Positions 42,841 through 53,274 of a stretch of DNA of 64,000 bases are shown in pieces. The translations under genes and the position numbers were made by a program. Under the pieces are notes generated by a model. It did not search any database. It had not been told where the DNA came from and saw only the letters and a list, made by a program, of their open reading frames with translations. The stretch comes from Isochrysis galbana. Taxonomy: Eukaryota; Haptophyta; Isochrysidales; Isochrysidaceae. Each line of letters starts with the position of its first letter. The first letter of the stretch is position 1. The stretch covers positions 3,661,035 to 3,725,034 of the forward strand of contig CM030941.1 of assembly GCA_018136815.1 (NCBI GenBank), in the 5' to 3' direction.

Positions 42841-44043
42841 GTGTGTGTTCTATTTTCAGTCTTCTGGCTTCTGGCTAGTGGCTAGTCGCTGGCCATGGGC
42901 CATGGGAGCCGCCCAGAGGGCGACCGGGGATTGAATGGGGGGGGAGTCAGCTCGATCGAGGGCAGGCCCAGCGCGGGCGTGGGTGTGCGATTCGCGGCCC
43001 GCGCCCACTGCGGGGTCTGGGCCAGAATGATTGATGATTGCCCAGCCCCTGCCAGAAGACAGGGGCTGAGGTTGGTTTTGGTTGTTGGTTGTACGGGGCC
43101 CCACCCCTACCCCTACCCCGGGGGGTGTCCGCAATGGAGTGAGGGGTCGCGAGGCGCCCCCAAATTGACCCCCACTTATGAAAGTAGGTTCTCCAAGGCA
43201 ACTAACTATAAAGTTAGTTCTAGTGGGTCGGGAGGAGGAGGAGAGAAGAGAAAATGCAAGTCTCTTAGGGTCCCATTGGAGGGGGGGACCGGAGAAAACC
43301 GATCCCTGAAGTTTCATTCAGTCGCTTTAAGGGCCACAGGCTTGCCGCCGCGCGGCCAATTGCGCATAGCGCGTGCGAGCGAGCGTGCACATGACTGTGA
43401 CTGATGGCTCCGCCAAAAGGGAAGCGTTAGTGTGCTCAAGAGGGGTGGGCACGAGGCACTTCCCCATTGGCCCCATTATAACAATAGGTTGAATGGAGAG
43501 AGGAAGAGATAGGCGAGAGAGAGGGGGGAGCGTGCAAGCAGAACGCGCTTGCCCCATGCGCACTCCACGCACCACACCACCTACCCACAAACCCACCCAC
43601 CCACGAACCCACCAACGCCAGCCTCTCGTCAATTTTGATCCTCAACCATCCCCAACATTTCGCTCCGTCAAGCGTTTCGCTCCGACGTGAGGGGATCCGA
43701 CTTCACTCTGTCGGACATTGCGCTCGACTACCATCGCCGACCACGTTGTCGTTGTTTCAGAAGCTGAGCAATGCGAGATGCACGGACTAGCACAAAAAGC
43801 GTAGAGCAGGCCACCCTCTGGGTGGACTCTTGACTTCATGAGGCAGACTGCTTGCTGTCAAAGAGCACTTGGTAAAAATGGCCAAGGTTCGACATGAAAA
43901 TACTAACATGGCTTCCCAGCGCGAGAGCATGGCTTGGCCGCAAAGCAGTGCGCCATGTAGCAAGGCAAATCATGTGACCTGACACGTATGTCTTTGCAAG
44001 CGTGCCCCGACGAGACCTGCTGGGTAACCCGCCATGCCGTCCA
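42841..44043. other. Intergenic DNA with repeat R3
   Basis: Positions 43,030-43,200 match 10,376-10,470 in reverse (CCCCTGCCAGAAGACAGGGG hairpin, GGGGTGTCCGCAATGGAG, GCGCCCCCAAATTGACCCCC). CAACTAACTATAAAGTTAGT at 43,200-43,219 resembles the retroposon head. No gene was recognised up to the end of the DnaJ gene. Confidence 0.5.
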
Positions 44044-45795
44044 TCATCGCTGGCTCGACACAAAGGAGTAGAGCATTATGAGGCCGAAGAAGATGGATGG
44101 GTTGGTGAAAAAGAGGAGTGCCCCGGCAGCCCATGTTAGTGTGCGCGCCCACCTGCGGCCGGGGGGAGTGGGGTTGGGGATGTCGACCTTGCAAAAGCAG
44201 CAGCGCATCGGCAAAACGAGGCGATGCATGCGAGCACCCAACGCGTCGAGCTTCGACCACAGTACCGGCCCCTTTCCCCGTTCCCCTACTCTAGCGCCAA
44301 GTGCCTTCCCCTGCTGCAGGCGTGAGCCCCCAACAAAATCCGTTTGCTCCGCGACTTGGCTGCGGCAGCTCACGTTTCTGCACTCTGCTTGGCGGTGCTC
44401 CAGTTGGCGAAGAGATACACGATAAGATTGCCCTTGTCCGGCGATTTGCTGCCATCGGCATCTGTGCGCATGAATGGCATGCCCTCGCCCAGCACGACGC
44501 GCCGCAGCGTTAAGGGAGGGATGGAGACGGTAAGAGTACGCTGGTCAAGCGTGGTGATCTCATGCACTGATCCTTTGAACAGGAAGGAGATCGGGTTGGT
44601 GTGCACCACAGCGGTAAGATCATTGCCCTGCCGCTGGAAGCGCGGGTGCTCGGCTTCCTTCACTTGGAAGCATACCCCATCATCCTCGAACGTGATGCGT
44701 GTGCCCTTCTGCATGTATAGCGTTGGGGGGGCGGGGAGGGGAATCAGCATGGAGAACCATGGCCAGCCCATCGATGCGACGTATGCAGTTGGCGGCACAG
44801 CGGATGGGGCATAGGCAGGCGTGGGTGCGATCGCCGAGGGCAACGGATTTGGGCGTACCTTCCAGCCCTTTCGCACGTCAATTGAGAAGGTCTTCCCATT
44901 GAAGGTGGCTGTCTTTCTTCCGCCCTTGTAAAGCTCCTCGAGCGAGAGCTCGATCGATTTGACCACGACCTGAGATGACGCTTGTGGGCCGCCGCCCGGC
45001 CCGCCACCGCCAGGACCTGCACCTCCGACCGCGCCACGAAAGAGGCCGGAGAGCAGCTCGTTCAGGTCGGCCGCTTGCACTCCTGCCCCCATGCCGGGTC
45101 CAAACCCGAATTGCACCCCAGGACCAAAGCCGCCCGCGCGGAAGCCGCCGCCCCTGCCGCCCATAGCTTGTCCGAACATCTGAGCGAATAGCTCGTTCGG
45201 GTCTATCCCACCGGACATGCCACCCATGCCGCCCGATGGACCGGCACCGCCGCCTCCGCGCCTGAGTCCAGCCTCGCCGAATCTGAGGGCAAGCCGGCGG
45301 GAGCATTGAGCTTGTTGTTCACATGGCTATAGCACATGCCATCAGCTCCAGACGCATACGCGTACGGCGAGCTCGGATGCACTCTGGGCAAATGATGCTC
45401 GCGGCGCCGCCAACCAGATCATAGTGTCAGAATACCGGACGAGTCACGCCACCCCTTGCCCCCGCTGGCCAGCTCAAACGCATGGCTGCGGCGGTCACCT
45501 GTCATAGATCTCTCGTTTGTTGGGATCAGATAGTGCCTCGTAGGCCTCAGCCACCTCTTTGAACTTCTTCTCGGCGTCCTTATTATTGGGGTTCTTATCG
45601 GGGTGCCACTTCATCGCCATCTTGCGGTACGCCTTCTTGAGCTCAGCATCTGTGGCATTCTTGGAGACACCGAGAGTCTCGTAGTACCCCCTGGGAAGGA
45701 AGGAAAGGGGAGAGGGGGGGGGGGGGAGGTGGATCGTAGGGTCGTGGACGGCGCGTGTGCTGCTGCCACCGCTACCGCGCTGCGGCGACGTACAT
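44044..45795 (-). CDS. Type-B DnaJ (Hsp40) co-chaperone with C-terminal membrane anchor, five exons
   Basis: 359 residues. Minus-strand exons: 45795-45776, 45690-45499, 45282-44859, 44708-44374, 44152-44044, all GT-AG with agreeing phases. J domain at residues about 8-72: [20 protein letters not shown], the essential HPD in [10 protein letters not shown], then [21 protein letters not shown] long Gly/Phe-rich linker follows ([30 protein letters not shown]) with no zinc-finger region, which makes it class B. C-terminal substrate-binding folds follow: [45 protein letters not shown]. The last exon replaces the usual dimerisation end with [15 protein letters not shown]...[17 protein letters not shown], one hydrophobic helix with a short tail. 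This suggests a tail-anchored protein with the chaperone part in the cytosol. The final exon is a splice inference (GTGAGC donor, GGCCGCAG acceptor). Confidence 0.85.
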
Positions 45796-46082
45796 GAGGG
45801 AGGTGGGGCGCGTGTGGAGAGGAGGGGCTGGAGAGGGAGGAAGTGAGCGGGAGGCGCCCCCCTCCCCCGGTCGAGGAGCGCGGTGAGGAGGAGGCGAGAG
45901 AGAGGAGAGAGAGAAGGGGCCCAAAGAAAGGCGCGAGGGGAGAGAGAGAGGGGAGAGAGAGGGGGAGAGAGAGAGGGAGAGAGAGAGAGGGAGAGAGAGA
46001 GAGGGAGGGAGGGAGAGAGAGGGAGGGAGAGAGAGAGAGAGGGAGGGAGAGAGAGAGAGAGGGAGGGAGAGAGAGAGAGAGG

Positions 46083-46113
<31 letters not shown>

Positions 46114-46564
46114 GGAGGGAGGGAGAGAGAGAGAGAGGGAGAGAGAGGGAGAGAGAGGGAGAGAGAGAGGGGAGAGGGGGGGCAGCGTCGTCTCTCGGGT
46201 AGTCTCGGGGCTTTTTCCTCTCCCTCTCTCTCTCCGGGCCTCTTCCCCCCCCCCCCCCCCCCTCCAACCTCACCCTCCTTCCCCTCTCTAGTTTGTACTC
46301 GCCCCCACTATTCGGCTCTCTCCCCAACCCCCCCCCCCACCCCGCGCGTGCTCTCTCTCCCTCTCCTTCTCCTTTGTTCTCCTATTCTCTCTCCTTTTCC
46401 CCTTCTCCAGCAGGCTCTGTAAAACTTTACTCCTAGTTCTCTCCTCCTCCTCCTCTCCAGCAGGGTCTCTGCCACGCCCTCAGTCCTCTCCGATTTTGTT
46501 TTCTACTAAGATATTTTGGGCGACAACTGCTCCTCCCGGTACCGCCACCTCGATTCCTGAGGGT
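45796..46564. promoter_or_regulatory. DnaJ upstream region with GA tract
   Basis: Positions 45,885-46,185 are nearly pure GA/GGGA repeats, which read as a CT-rich leader on the DnaJ sense strand. A 28-bp block, 45,911-45,938, recurs exactly at 49,553-49,580. Pyrimidine-rich sequence follows at 46,205-46,450. The 8 bp CTGAGGGT at 46,557-46,564 is the left target site of the hAT element. Confidence 0.5.
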
Positions 46565-49480
46565 CCTAGCTGGGAAACACAGCCGGGGCTTCTCCAAACA
46601 CAGGAAACACAGTCTGTGTTTGGGTTTCGTAGAAACACAGCCAAACACAGTCCCAAACACAGCGGGACAGCGGGGGGTCTCTACCTCTATAACTCACAAC
46701 TATCTCTTCTAAGTATAACGTATAGTGCTTTGTATATTGTAGTAGTATAATATATAATATATGCCCCGCGCCCCGCGCCCCGCGCGCGGCTCCGCTGCTC
46801 CGCTCCCCGCTCCCCCCGCGCGCGGCCCCGCGCTACTCTCCCTTGTGACCGTGCGCGACCCCCCCCCCTCTCTCTCTCCTCCCTCATCCCCGCCATGTTC
46901 AACCCCAACGTCGACCGTGCCCTGAGCGCGCGCGCGTGCAACGACGGGGCAGGCGAGGCAGACCGTGCCGACACCCCGCGGCAGGAGAGGGCACCCACGG
47001 CCGCTGCGCCCCTGCAGTGGGCCGTGCTCCTCAATGGAGCGCGAGGCGCCCAACAGCCGGCCCATCTGCAAGACGACGACGAGGCATGTGAAGAGGCCCT
47101 GCCCGCCGCGCGTGGCAGGCCGGGAAGCATGACCCCCTTTGGCGTGCTCCCCGCCCGCGCCACCGGCCTGAGTCAGCCTGTCCTTCAGGGAGTGCGCAAG
47201 CGCTCCGTTGGCGCGAGGCGCACCGAAGCAGTTTGGGCGTGCGTCATCATCCTCGGCGAGGAAGACCCCAACCACCCGCTGTGGCGGTGCATTGGTTGTG
47301 GTGTGCAGCGGCGCGGCAGTGCTACGAGGGTTGTTGACCACGTGCTTGGTCGCAACAACTCTGCACAATGCCCTTGCGATGACTCATCTTTCCTAACCCT
47401 CGTTGAGAAGGTGCGCACAAGTGAGAGCGAGAAAGATGCGAAGAAGCGGCAGAAGGCGGCAGCGAGGGAAGTAGATGTGGCGGCAGCGGCGCCGCTCGTA
47501 GCCGGGCAGTCTGCGTGTGAGCGTGCGCTTTCAGCTCAGGCTGGTCGTGGACAAGGCACGCTGCAATTTAATTTGGCATCGAAGCAAGTGTGTGATGCGG
47601 CGATAGCAGAAATGTTTTATGCTTGTAATGTTCCCGCAGCTGTGGCAGACCATCCCAAGTTTAAAGAGATGGTAATAAAGCTGAAGACAGCACCTCCGTC
47701 CTACAAGGGGCCAAATCGGAAAGGGCTACTCGGGCCCTTGCTCAATGGCACAGTGGAGAGGTTGCATCGCGAGATGGAACCGTTGCGGCAACAGCTGCTA
47801 CAGAACGGTTGCTCAATAATCTCGGATGGGTGGGACAACGTGAAGAAAGATCACCTCATCAACTTTCTCTTCGGCAATCCTGGGTGCATGCTATTCGATG
47901 GCACGATCAAAGTGACGAGCGGCGATTCAGAAAATGCTGGGTTTGTGTCTGAGTTGCTTCGCCAATGTATGGAGCGGAATGGTCGTTTTGGCTTTGTACA
48001 GGTCGTTACTGACACTTGTAGCACGATGAAAGCGGCTTGGAAAATTCTGGAGCGACACTACAAATGGCTGACGGCGACGTGTTGTGGGACGCATGTGTTG
48101 AGTCTCGAGCTAAAGGACTTCGCAAAAGTTGATCAAGTGGCAGCCGTCATTGCAAAGGTCGGGCTCGTTCTCTCTCTATTCTGGGGTCGCACAAGGTGGC
48201 CAAGAACGAAGTTGAGGGAGATAATTGCAGCAAATCACGGGAGAGATTTCGGTTTATACCGAGCAAAGCAAACTCGATTTGCCGGGAAGTATCGAGAGAT
48301 GTCTCGAATGTTGCGTGTGAAGACAGAGTTGCAGCAAGTTGTCGTGACGGTGGAATTTTTGGCGCATAAATTTTCGTCCCGTGGACGGTCGGTCACTGCA
48401 GACGATGAGGAGATCCTTGATGCTGATATAGGGAGGAAGGTAAAAGCGATTGTGCTTGATGAGGAGGGTTTTTGGAAACCTCTCACTCTGGTTCTCTTTG
48501 TGACCATGCCTGTGGTCAAGCCTCTGCGTATGCTCGATGGCAACACATGCTGCATGGGCAAAGTGTATGATCGCATGTTTATGATTGGGCAACGCATTGA
48601 ATCGCTGGAGTTGAAGGTGCCATGGTTTAAAGAATTGGCAGAGATTCACTCTGACCAATGGGAGTATTTACATTCGCCGATGCACGCGGCCGCCTACGCT
48701 TTGGATCCACAATTTAGGGACGCGGCTGGTGATTTGGATGAGGCAACCACAGATGGCTTGCACGCCATTTTCGATCGTTTATGTCTACGTGATGCAATCC
48801 TCTCCTCTTCCAACCAAGACGAGGCTTGGCGCCATTACACCTATTCAACGGCCGAGGTTGTGAAAAGAGTTGCGCAAGTAGAGAGGGAATTTGCCATCTT
48901 CAAGAATGGCGTAGGCGCCTTCTCTCGGCCGTCTGCACTCGAAAATGCTAAGGTGATGGCGCCTTCTCAATGGTGGAGCGTCTACGGCAAGCATGTCCCC
49001 TTGCTTGCGGCTTTGGCACAGCAAGTTTTGTCACAACCGGCGGCTGCGTCTGCTGCGGAACGAAATTGGTCGGTGTATGGACAGATTCACTCGCAAGCTC
49101 GGTCGAGTATGAGCCATCACGTCGCAGATAAGCTTGTCTACTGCCACGAGTCGATGGACGTGCAGATGCGTGTGCAAAGTGCTGGATGGACTCCTGATGT
49201 TGCGAAGTGGGACAGCGACGACGATGATGACGACGAAGATGATTGGATTGGTGACGAGGGTGCTAGTCCAAGTGAGGAAACCGTGCGCAAGTTATTTGTC
49301 TAATAGCAAAAGTGCTCGTTGGGTGCGCACGGCAGCGCGCCACGCGCAGGGCGCGTGCGCTCGCGCACGCGCTAGCTGCTATAAACACGGTGGCCAAACA
49401 GGAGGGGGTTTGAAACACGGCAAAACACGGCTGTGTTTGGCTTTTGTAGAAACACGGTAAACACGTGTTTCCCAGCTAGG
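46565..49480 (+). mobile_element. Complete autonomous hAT-superfamily DNA transposon (2.9 kb)
   Basis: Terminal inverted repeats CCTAGCTGGGAAACAC are perfect over 16 bp at both ends. The flanks CTGAGGGT (46,557-46,564) and CTAAGGGT (49,481-49,488) agree at 7 of 8 bases, the size expected for hAT insertion. Each end has about 100 bp rich in AAACACAG (left) or AAACACGG (right) in both orientations, likely transposase-binding sites. The interior holds one uninterrupted transposase gene. All parts needed for movement appear intact. Confidence 0.92.
46895..49303 (+). CDS. hAT transposase
   Basis: 802 residues in a single exon. The N-terminal 130 residues are low complexity. WRCIGCGVQRRG...VVDHVLGRNNSAQC at about 130-160 is a BED-like zinc-finger candidate. 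The DUF659-type catalytic region includes SIISDGWDN (about residue 309; first catalytic Asp) and VVTDTCSTMKAAW (about 370; second Asp), then TCCGTHVLSLELKDF. The conserved C-terminal dimerisation domain is WWSVYGKHVPLLAALAQQVL...SAAERNWSVYG...KLVYCHESM at about 690-770. The tail is very acidic (DSDDDDDDEDDW). The enzyme excises and reinserts the element and acts in the nucleus. A CT-rich stretch (46,860-46,890) precedes the ATG. There are no frameshifts or internal stops. Confidence 0.93.
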   Translation: MFNPNVDRALSARACNDGAGEADRADTPRQERAPTAAAPLQWAVLLNGARGAQQPAHLQDDDEACEEALPAARGRPGSMTPFGVLPARATGLSQPVLQGVRKRSVGARRTEAVWACVIILGEEDPNHPLWRCIGCGVQRRGSATRVVDHVLGRNNSAQCPCDDSSFLTLVEKVRTSESEKDAKKRQKAAAREVDVAAAAPLVAGQSACERALSAQAGRGQGTLQFNLASKQVCDAAIAEMFYACNVPAAVADHPKFKEMVIKLKTAPPSYKGPNRKGLLGPLLNGTVERLHREMEPLRQQLLQNGCSIISDGWDNVKKDHLINFLFGNPGCMLFDGTIKVTSGDSENAGFVSELLRQCMERNGRFGFVQVVTDTCSTMKAAWKILERHYKWLTATCCGTHVLSLELKDFAKVDQVAAVIAKVGLVLSLFWGRTRWPRTKLREIIAANHGRDFGLYRAKQTRFAGKYREMSRMLRVKTELQQVVVTVEFLAHKFSSRGRSVTADDEEILDADIGRKVKAIVLDEEGFWKPLTLVLFVTMPVVKPLRMLDGNTCCMGKVYDRMFMIGQRIESLELKVPWFKELAEIHSDQWEYLHSPMHAAAYALDPQFRDAAGDLDEATTDGLHAIFDRLCLRDAILSSSNQDEAWRHYTYSTAEVVKRVAQVEREFAIFKNGVGAFSRPSALENAKVMAPSQWWSVYGKHVPLLAALAQQVLSQPAAASAAERNWSVYGQIHSQARSSMSHHVADKLVYCHESMDVQMRVQSAGWTPDVAKWDSDDDDDDEDDWIGDEGASPSEETVRKLFV

Positions 49481-49488
49481 CTAAGGGT

Positions 49489-49700
49489 GCACTGAAGCCT
49501 AGCAAGGCATACTTTACTTGGGCGCAGGCGTCCTGTCGTGGGAGAGGAGAAGGAGAAGGGGCCCAAAGAAAGGCGCGAGGAGGGGGGGTGAGGAGAGAGA
49601 GGAGAGAGGGGGGAGAGAGAGATTGGGGAGAGAGTGGGGAGGGGGGGGGGGCAGCGTCAGCGTCGTCTCGCGTGGTCCGTGGTGTGCGCCATGGAACTCA
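49489..49700. repeat. Partial duplicate of the DnaJ upstream region
   Basis: GAGAAGGGGCCCAAAGAAAG continuing GCGCGAGG at 49,553-49,580 is identical to 45,911-45,938. It is again followed by a GA tract and a GGCAGCGTC...GTCGTCTC end like that at 46,180-46,197. The two copies lie in the same orientation on either side of the hAT element. Confidence 0.7.
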
Positions 49701-51515
49701 TATTGTAGATTGTAGAGGGGGGGAAAGCGCCCGCATGAGTCGAGCCGTGATCCCTCCCCTTCTCCTTCTCTCTTCTCTCCTTGTATGCTTGTTTGTGTGA
49801 GTCTCACACGCAATCCCCCGTGTGTGTGTCGAATCAAGCTCGCGCTTGATTGTGGGGCAAGTCTCAGCGGGGCTAGGGCATGGAGTGAAGAGAAGTCTTG
49901 AGAGAGGGGGGGGAAGGGTGCGCTACATCGCGACGACGGCCCACAAGACACCACCCCACATCACTCACTCACCAACAAGAAAACTTCGAAAACTAACGCA
50001 ACATCGCACAAATAAATCAATGAAACAGCAGTAAGGACAAACGAACAAATGCGGCGTGCAATGCGGCGGAGCTTCGAGGCAACTCATTGGCAAAAACAAA
50101 ACTCACTCAATTTTCTCACACACTACACATTGATAGAAGCACCGCATCCGCCTAGAGTATATAAAATACTCTGGATGCGACAGTGTGCGTTTGATTTGCA
50201 CGTGATACGGTGATACGGTTAGTGTGCCCTGTGCCCTTGTGGTGTGTAAACCCCTTTGGCATCATTTATAACGCGCGATGAAGTAACAACAGGATACGCG
50301 GCGGGGCCGCATTGCGGTCTCATCCTCGAGCCACAGGGGGCCGCAATGCGGCCTCCCCGTGTCGTGATACGTTTTTCACTTTTTCACCCGCAAGCCACAG
50401 GCCCAGAGGTCAGATCCAGAGGTGTGCCACGGTGCACGGTGCCATGCATGGCATCCTATCGCGTCTTGCGTCTTGTCGCCTTGGCACGATCACCATCGCG
50501 GCGATTGCTGACCAAGGCCAAAGACAAAATGGGAGCAACGAGCAATATCGTATCAGCGCCAACACCAGCAGCCAGAAGCAGCAGCCCACGGCCACGGCGC
50601 GCGCCTAATTAATTAACTGCATAATTGCATAACCCCACCTTCACACTTCTCACCGCAGCATGGTGACGCAGGACGCAGGATAAAACACGCCCAGCCATTC
50701 ATTCATCCCTTCAGCTCTTCAGTTTTAGTTTAGAGTTCAGAGGGCAGGCAGTGGCGCAGTGGCGTGTCGGTGGTTGTTGGTGTGTTCTAGGAGTAGGTCC
50801 AGGTCCCTCGTGAACTCATTTTAACGATGGGCATTGATCGAGCGCAGGACCAGGACCCTGGCAGCACGGCCCACATTGACACCAACTCCTTGCTGCCGGC
50901 TCGAAGCGCCAATTTTTGCGCTTCGTTAGGTTTCACGCTTAGAAGCAGCGTGTACAGGATGAGGTGCGTGCAACACGCAACACCGTGTAAGAGTAAGAGA
51001 TTATATGTCGTTTTATGCGAGATGTGAGATGCCGTGGGCCGTGGCCGTGGGCGAAAAGTGGCGCAACGTATTTTCTTCTCGGGCCCCCAAGAGAGCCACC
51101 GTGCCCCCCCCCCCGGGGGGGGAGAGACTGACATCGCTCAGCGCCGAAAGTCCGTTTCCTCCCGGCACATCTCTTACCTAAACGGCGTATTTTTGTTAGA
51201 AAGAGAAAGTGAAGTTCCACTATTGTAATATTGGATCTGCATTTCCCCCCCCAGTTTTTCACTTTATTCATTTCTAGATCACCGAAGCTATGGGCTGTTC
51301 GGCCATCCAAGGGTGTGGGGGAATGTCCCTCAGAGTCCCCTGAGAGCTTGGGGGCTACGGATGAGCGGGTAACGAGCAGTTATCAAAAGAAAGTGTGGAA
51401 GCTCCAATTTTGGCGCTTCGGCAGCAAGGAGTTAATGATCGTTTAACTTTGTACCCAATAGGCTGCAGACCTCCCCCACCCTCCCCCCCCCCCCCCAACT
51501 TGCCCGGGTGCGGCG
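49701..51515. other. Intergenic DNA
   Basis: No gene recognised. A short near-duplicate (CCGCATTGCGGTCTCATC...CCGCAATGCGGCC) lies at 50,307-50,354. The tract just before 51,515 is C-rich, matching the leader pattern of the next gene. Confidence 0.5.
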
Positions 51516-52221
51516 ATGCTGTCGGCCGCGCCGGCTGCGATCCTCGCCCCGCCGCTGCGCCTGCTGCTGCTACTGCTGCTTCAGTTGGCAGCCTGTGGCG
51601 CGGTCAGCTTCGCGCTCCAACCAGGCGAGGAGCGATGCATCAGCGAGGTGCTCATGCCCAAGGCCTTGCTCACCGGCGAGTGGCATGTGGCCGTGACTGC
51701 GGCGCCAGGGGCTCCAGCAGACGCCACCACGCCCAGCAAGGACTCGCCGCCGCCGTCGCCGCCGCCGCCTCCAGTAACTCCTATCATCGCGCTGAACACC
51801 ACAATGCGCGTCCTCTCGGCCAACGGCGCCACACTCTTCGAGTCGGCGGGCAGTGCGGGCCACTTCTCCGTCACGGCTGTCGAGAACGGAGAGCACCGCA
51901 TGTGCATCCGCGCCGACGGTGGTGCGGTGCGGGCGTCGCTCAATGCCAAGACAGCGGTGGAAGTGGCGGACCATTCGCTTGCTGCACGACCCGAAGATGT
52001 CGCAGCGGTGAGTGAGCGAGCCGCGCGTCTGGCGCTCAGCTAGTACGAAACCATCTGCGTCTCACTGCTGCCATATGGCACAATGACCCATGTGGCCATG
52101 TCGCAGGTGGAAGCAGAGCTGGAGCGCATGGAGGAGCTGGCCAAGCACGTGCATCTAGAAATGGCCACTATGAGGCGGAGAGCGGAAGAGGCTGAGGCTC
52201 TTGACGCCTCGATCCGAGGGA
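51516..52221 (+). CDS. p24/TMED family cargo receptor, lumenal part (membrane exon not found)
   Basis: p24 proteins sort cargo between ER and Golgi in COPI/COPII vesicles. Exon 1 (51516-52007) encodes a signal peptide (LRLLLLLLLQLAACGAVSFA) and a GOLD domain. The latter has the family's conserved Cys pair at RCISEVLMPKALLTGEWHV and EHRMCIRADG, separated by an unusual Pro/Ser linker (PSPPPPPVTP). Exon 2 starts at 52,107 after GTCGCAG and gives VEAELERMEELAKHVHLEMA...MRRRAEEAEA, the coiled coil that normally precedes the membrane helix, ending at an AG|GTGCGG donor near 52,221. No exon for the transmembrane helix and cytosolic FF/KK tail is recognisable in the next 1 kb. The gene may be truncated, or that exon may be very divergent. 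Confidence 0.78.
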
Positions 52222-52760
52222 GGTGCGGGCATTAGCGGGCATGAAGTAAATTTGTGCAAACGTACCCGGAGTGCCTTTTGCCAGCTACTCTAGATATGGG
52301 TTACCCGAAATTGACGGTGCCGCGCATTGCGCCAGCGATGTGGGTCAAGGCGTACCAGAACGCGAGCGAGCCCCTTGTTTCGATGGCCGATTGCTGACGT
52401 GAGTCTGTCTGCCTTAACCATCAAACCCACTCACCAGGCTCGTGTGGGTAGAGATTGCGATGATGTGCACCTTGCTCTTGATGGGGCTGTGGCAGATAAA
52501 CTACCTAAAGAATTTCTTCCAGGCCAAGAAACTCATCTAGGTTCCACTGCGTCAAGCAGGCGCGTCACCGCTCTAGGTGATGTGCAATGGTCCTACCTGA
52601 AGAGGAGACGACGTTAGAAAATCTGCTTAAAATGCTTGGCATGCACATCTCGACGTGCATTTGAAGAATTCCTTCCCAGCGAAGACACTCATCTAGGTCC
52701 CCGCTGCATCGAGCGGGCGCGCAGCTTCTCTAGTTGATGCTCAATGATCCTATCTGAAAG
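52222..52760. repeat. Tandem duplication of about 100 bp, spacing 157 bp
   Basis: Positions 52,505-52,605 and 52,662-52,760 share GAATT-C-TTCC...GAAGA-ACTCATCTAGG, then GCAT/CGTC-AGC-GGCGCG, then GATG-CAATG-TCCTA-CTGAA. The units are about 80 percent alike by eye. One frame in the first unit is open (52,327-52,617), but the second is not collinear in frame, so coding is unlikely. Confidence 0.6.
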
Positions 52761-53274
52761 GGAGGTGCCCTTTGGACACCCGCTTCAGATACTTGGCGTG
52801 CATGTCTCGGCAAGCAGTAGTCACGGCGCAATCGGATCACATGGAGAAAAGGTGGTGGATGAGCTTTGGGAACTGGGACGGCAACGTGCGCCCGTGAATG
52901 GTGTAGTGTTTTGCACGGCTGACACTAAACGCATTTGGTATGCACGAGGAGCGAACTGTCCGTCTGCCAATTTTGTAGGAACTTGGGAACTAGGTGTACT
53001 GTAAGTGTAAACAGCCATGATGCACGGTGTACGTTGGGCTTTCTAGCAGTTGTCGCGTCGGAGTCAACAAATGTGGGCTGAAGGCTTGGCAGAATGAGCA
53101 CCGTCTGTGTGCAATCCTTGGAAAGAGAAGCTCTAATGACACATTATTAGCGGCGTGATATAAATTATCTTTAAAAGTCCCAAGGCCGGCTATCGCTGCT
53201 ATAAATTTAAAAAATATTTGCAGATTCTGGGCTAATCACCTACTACTTTCTAAGGTATACTCTATCTCAACTAA
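52761..53274. other. Intergenic DNA
   Basis: Nothing recognised. A short open frame (52,744-53,004) has no family features. Confidence 0.5.

Noticed and set aside
44044-44373. Separate small membrane protein gene downstream of DnaJ
   Set aside because: The hydrophobic segment joins the DnaJ gene through a good donor, acceptor and matching phase, and has no convincing start of its own.
45611-46327. Minus-strand frame of 238 codons with Ser/Leu/Pro repeats overlapping the J-domain exon region
   Set aside because: The frame is translated from the GA tract; the J domain is in a different frame with proper splice sites.
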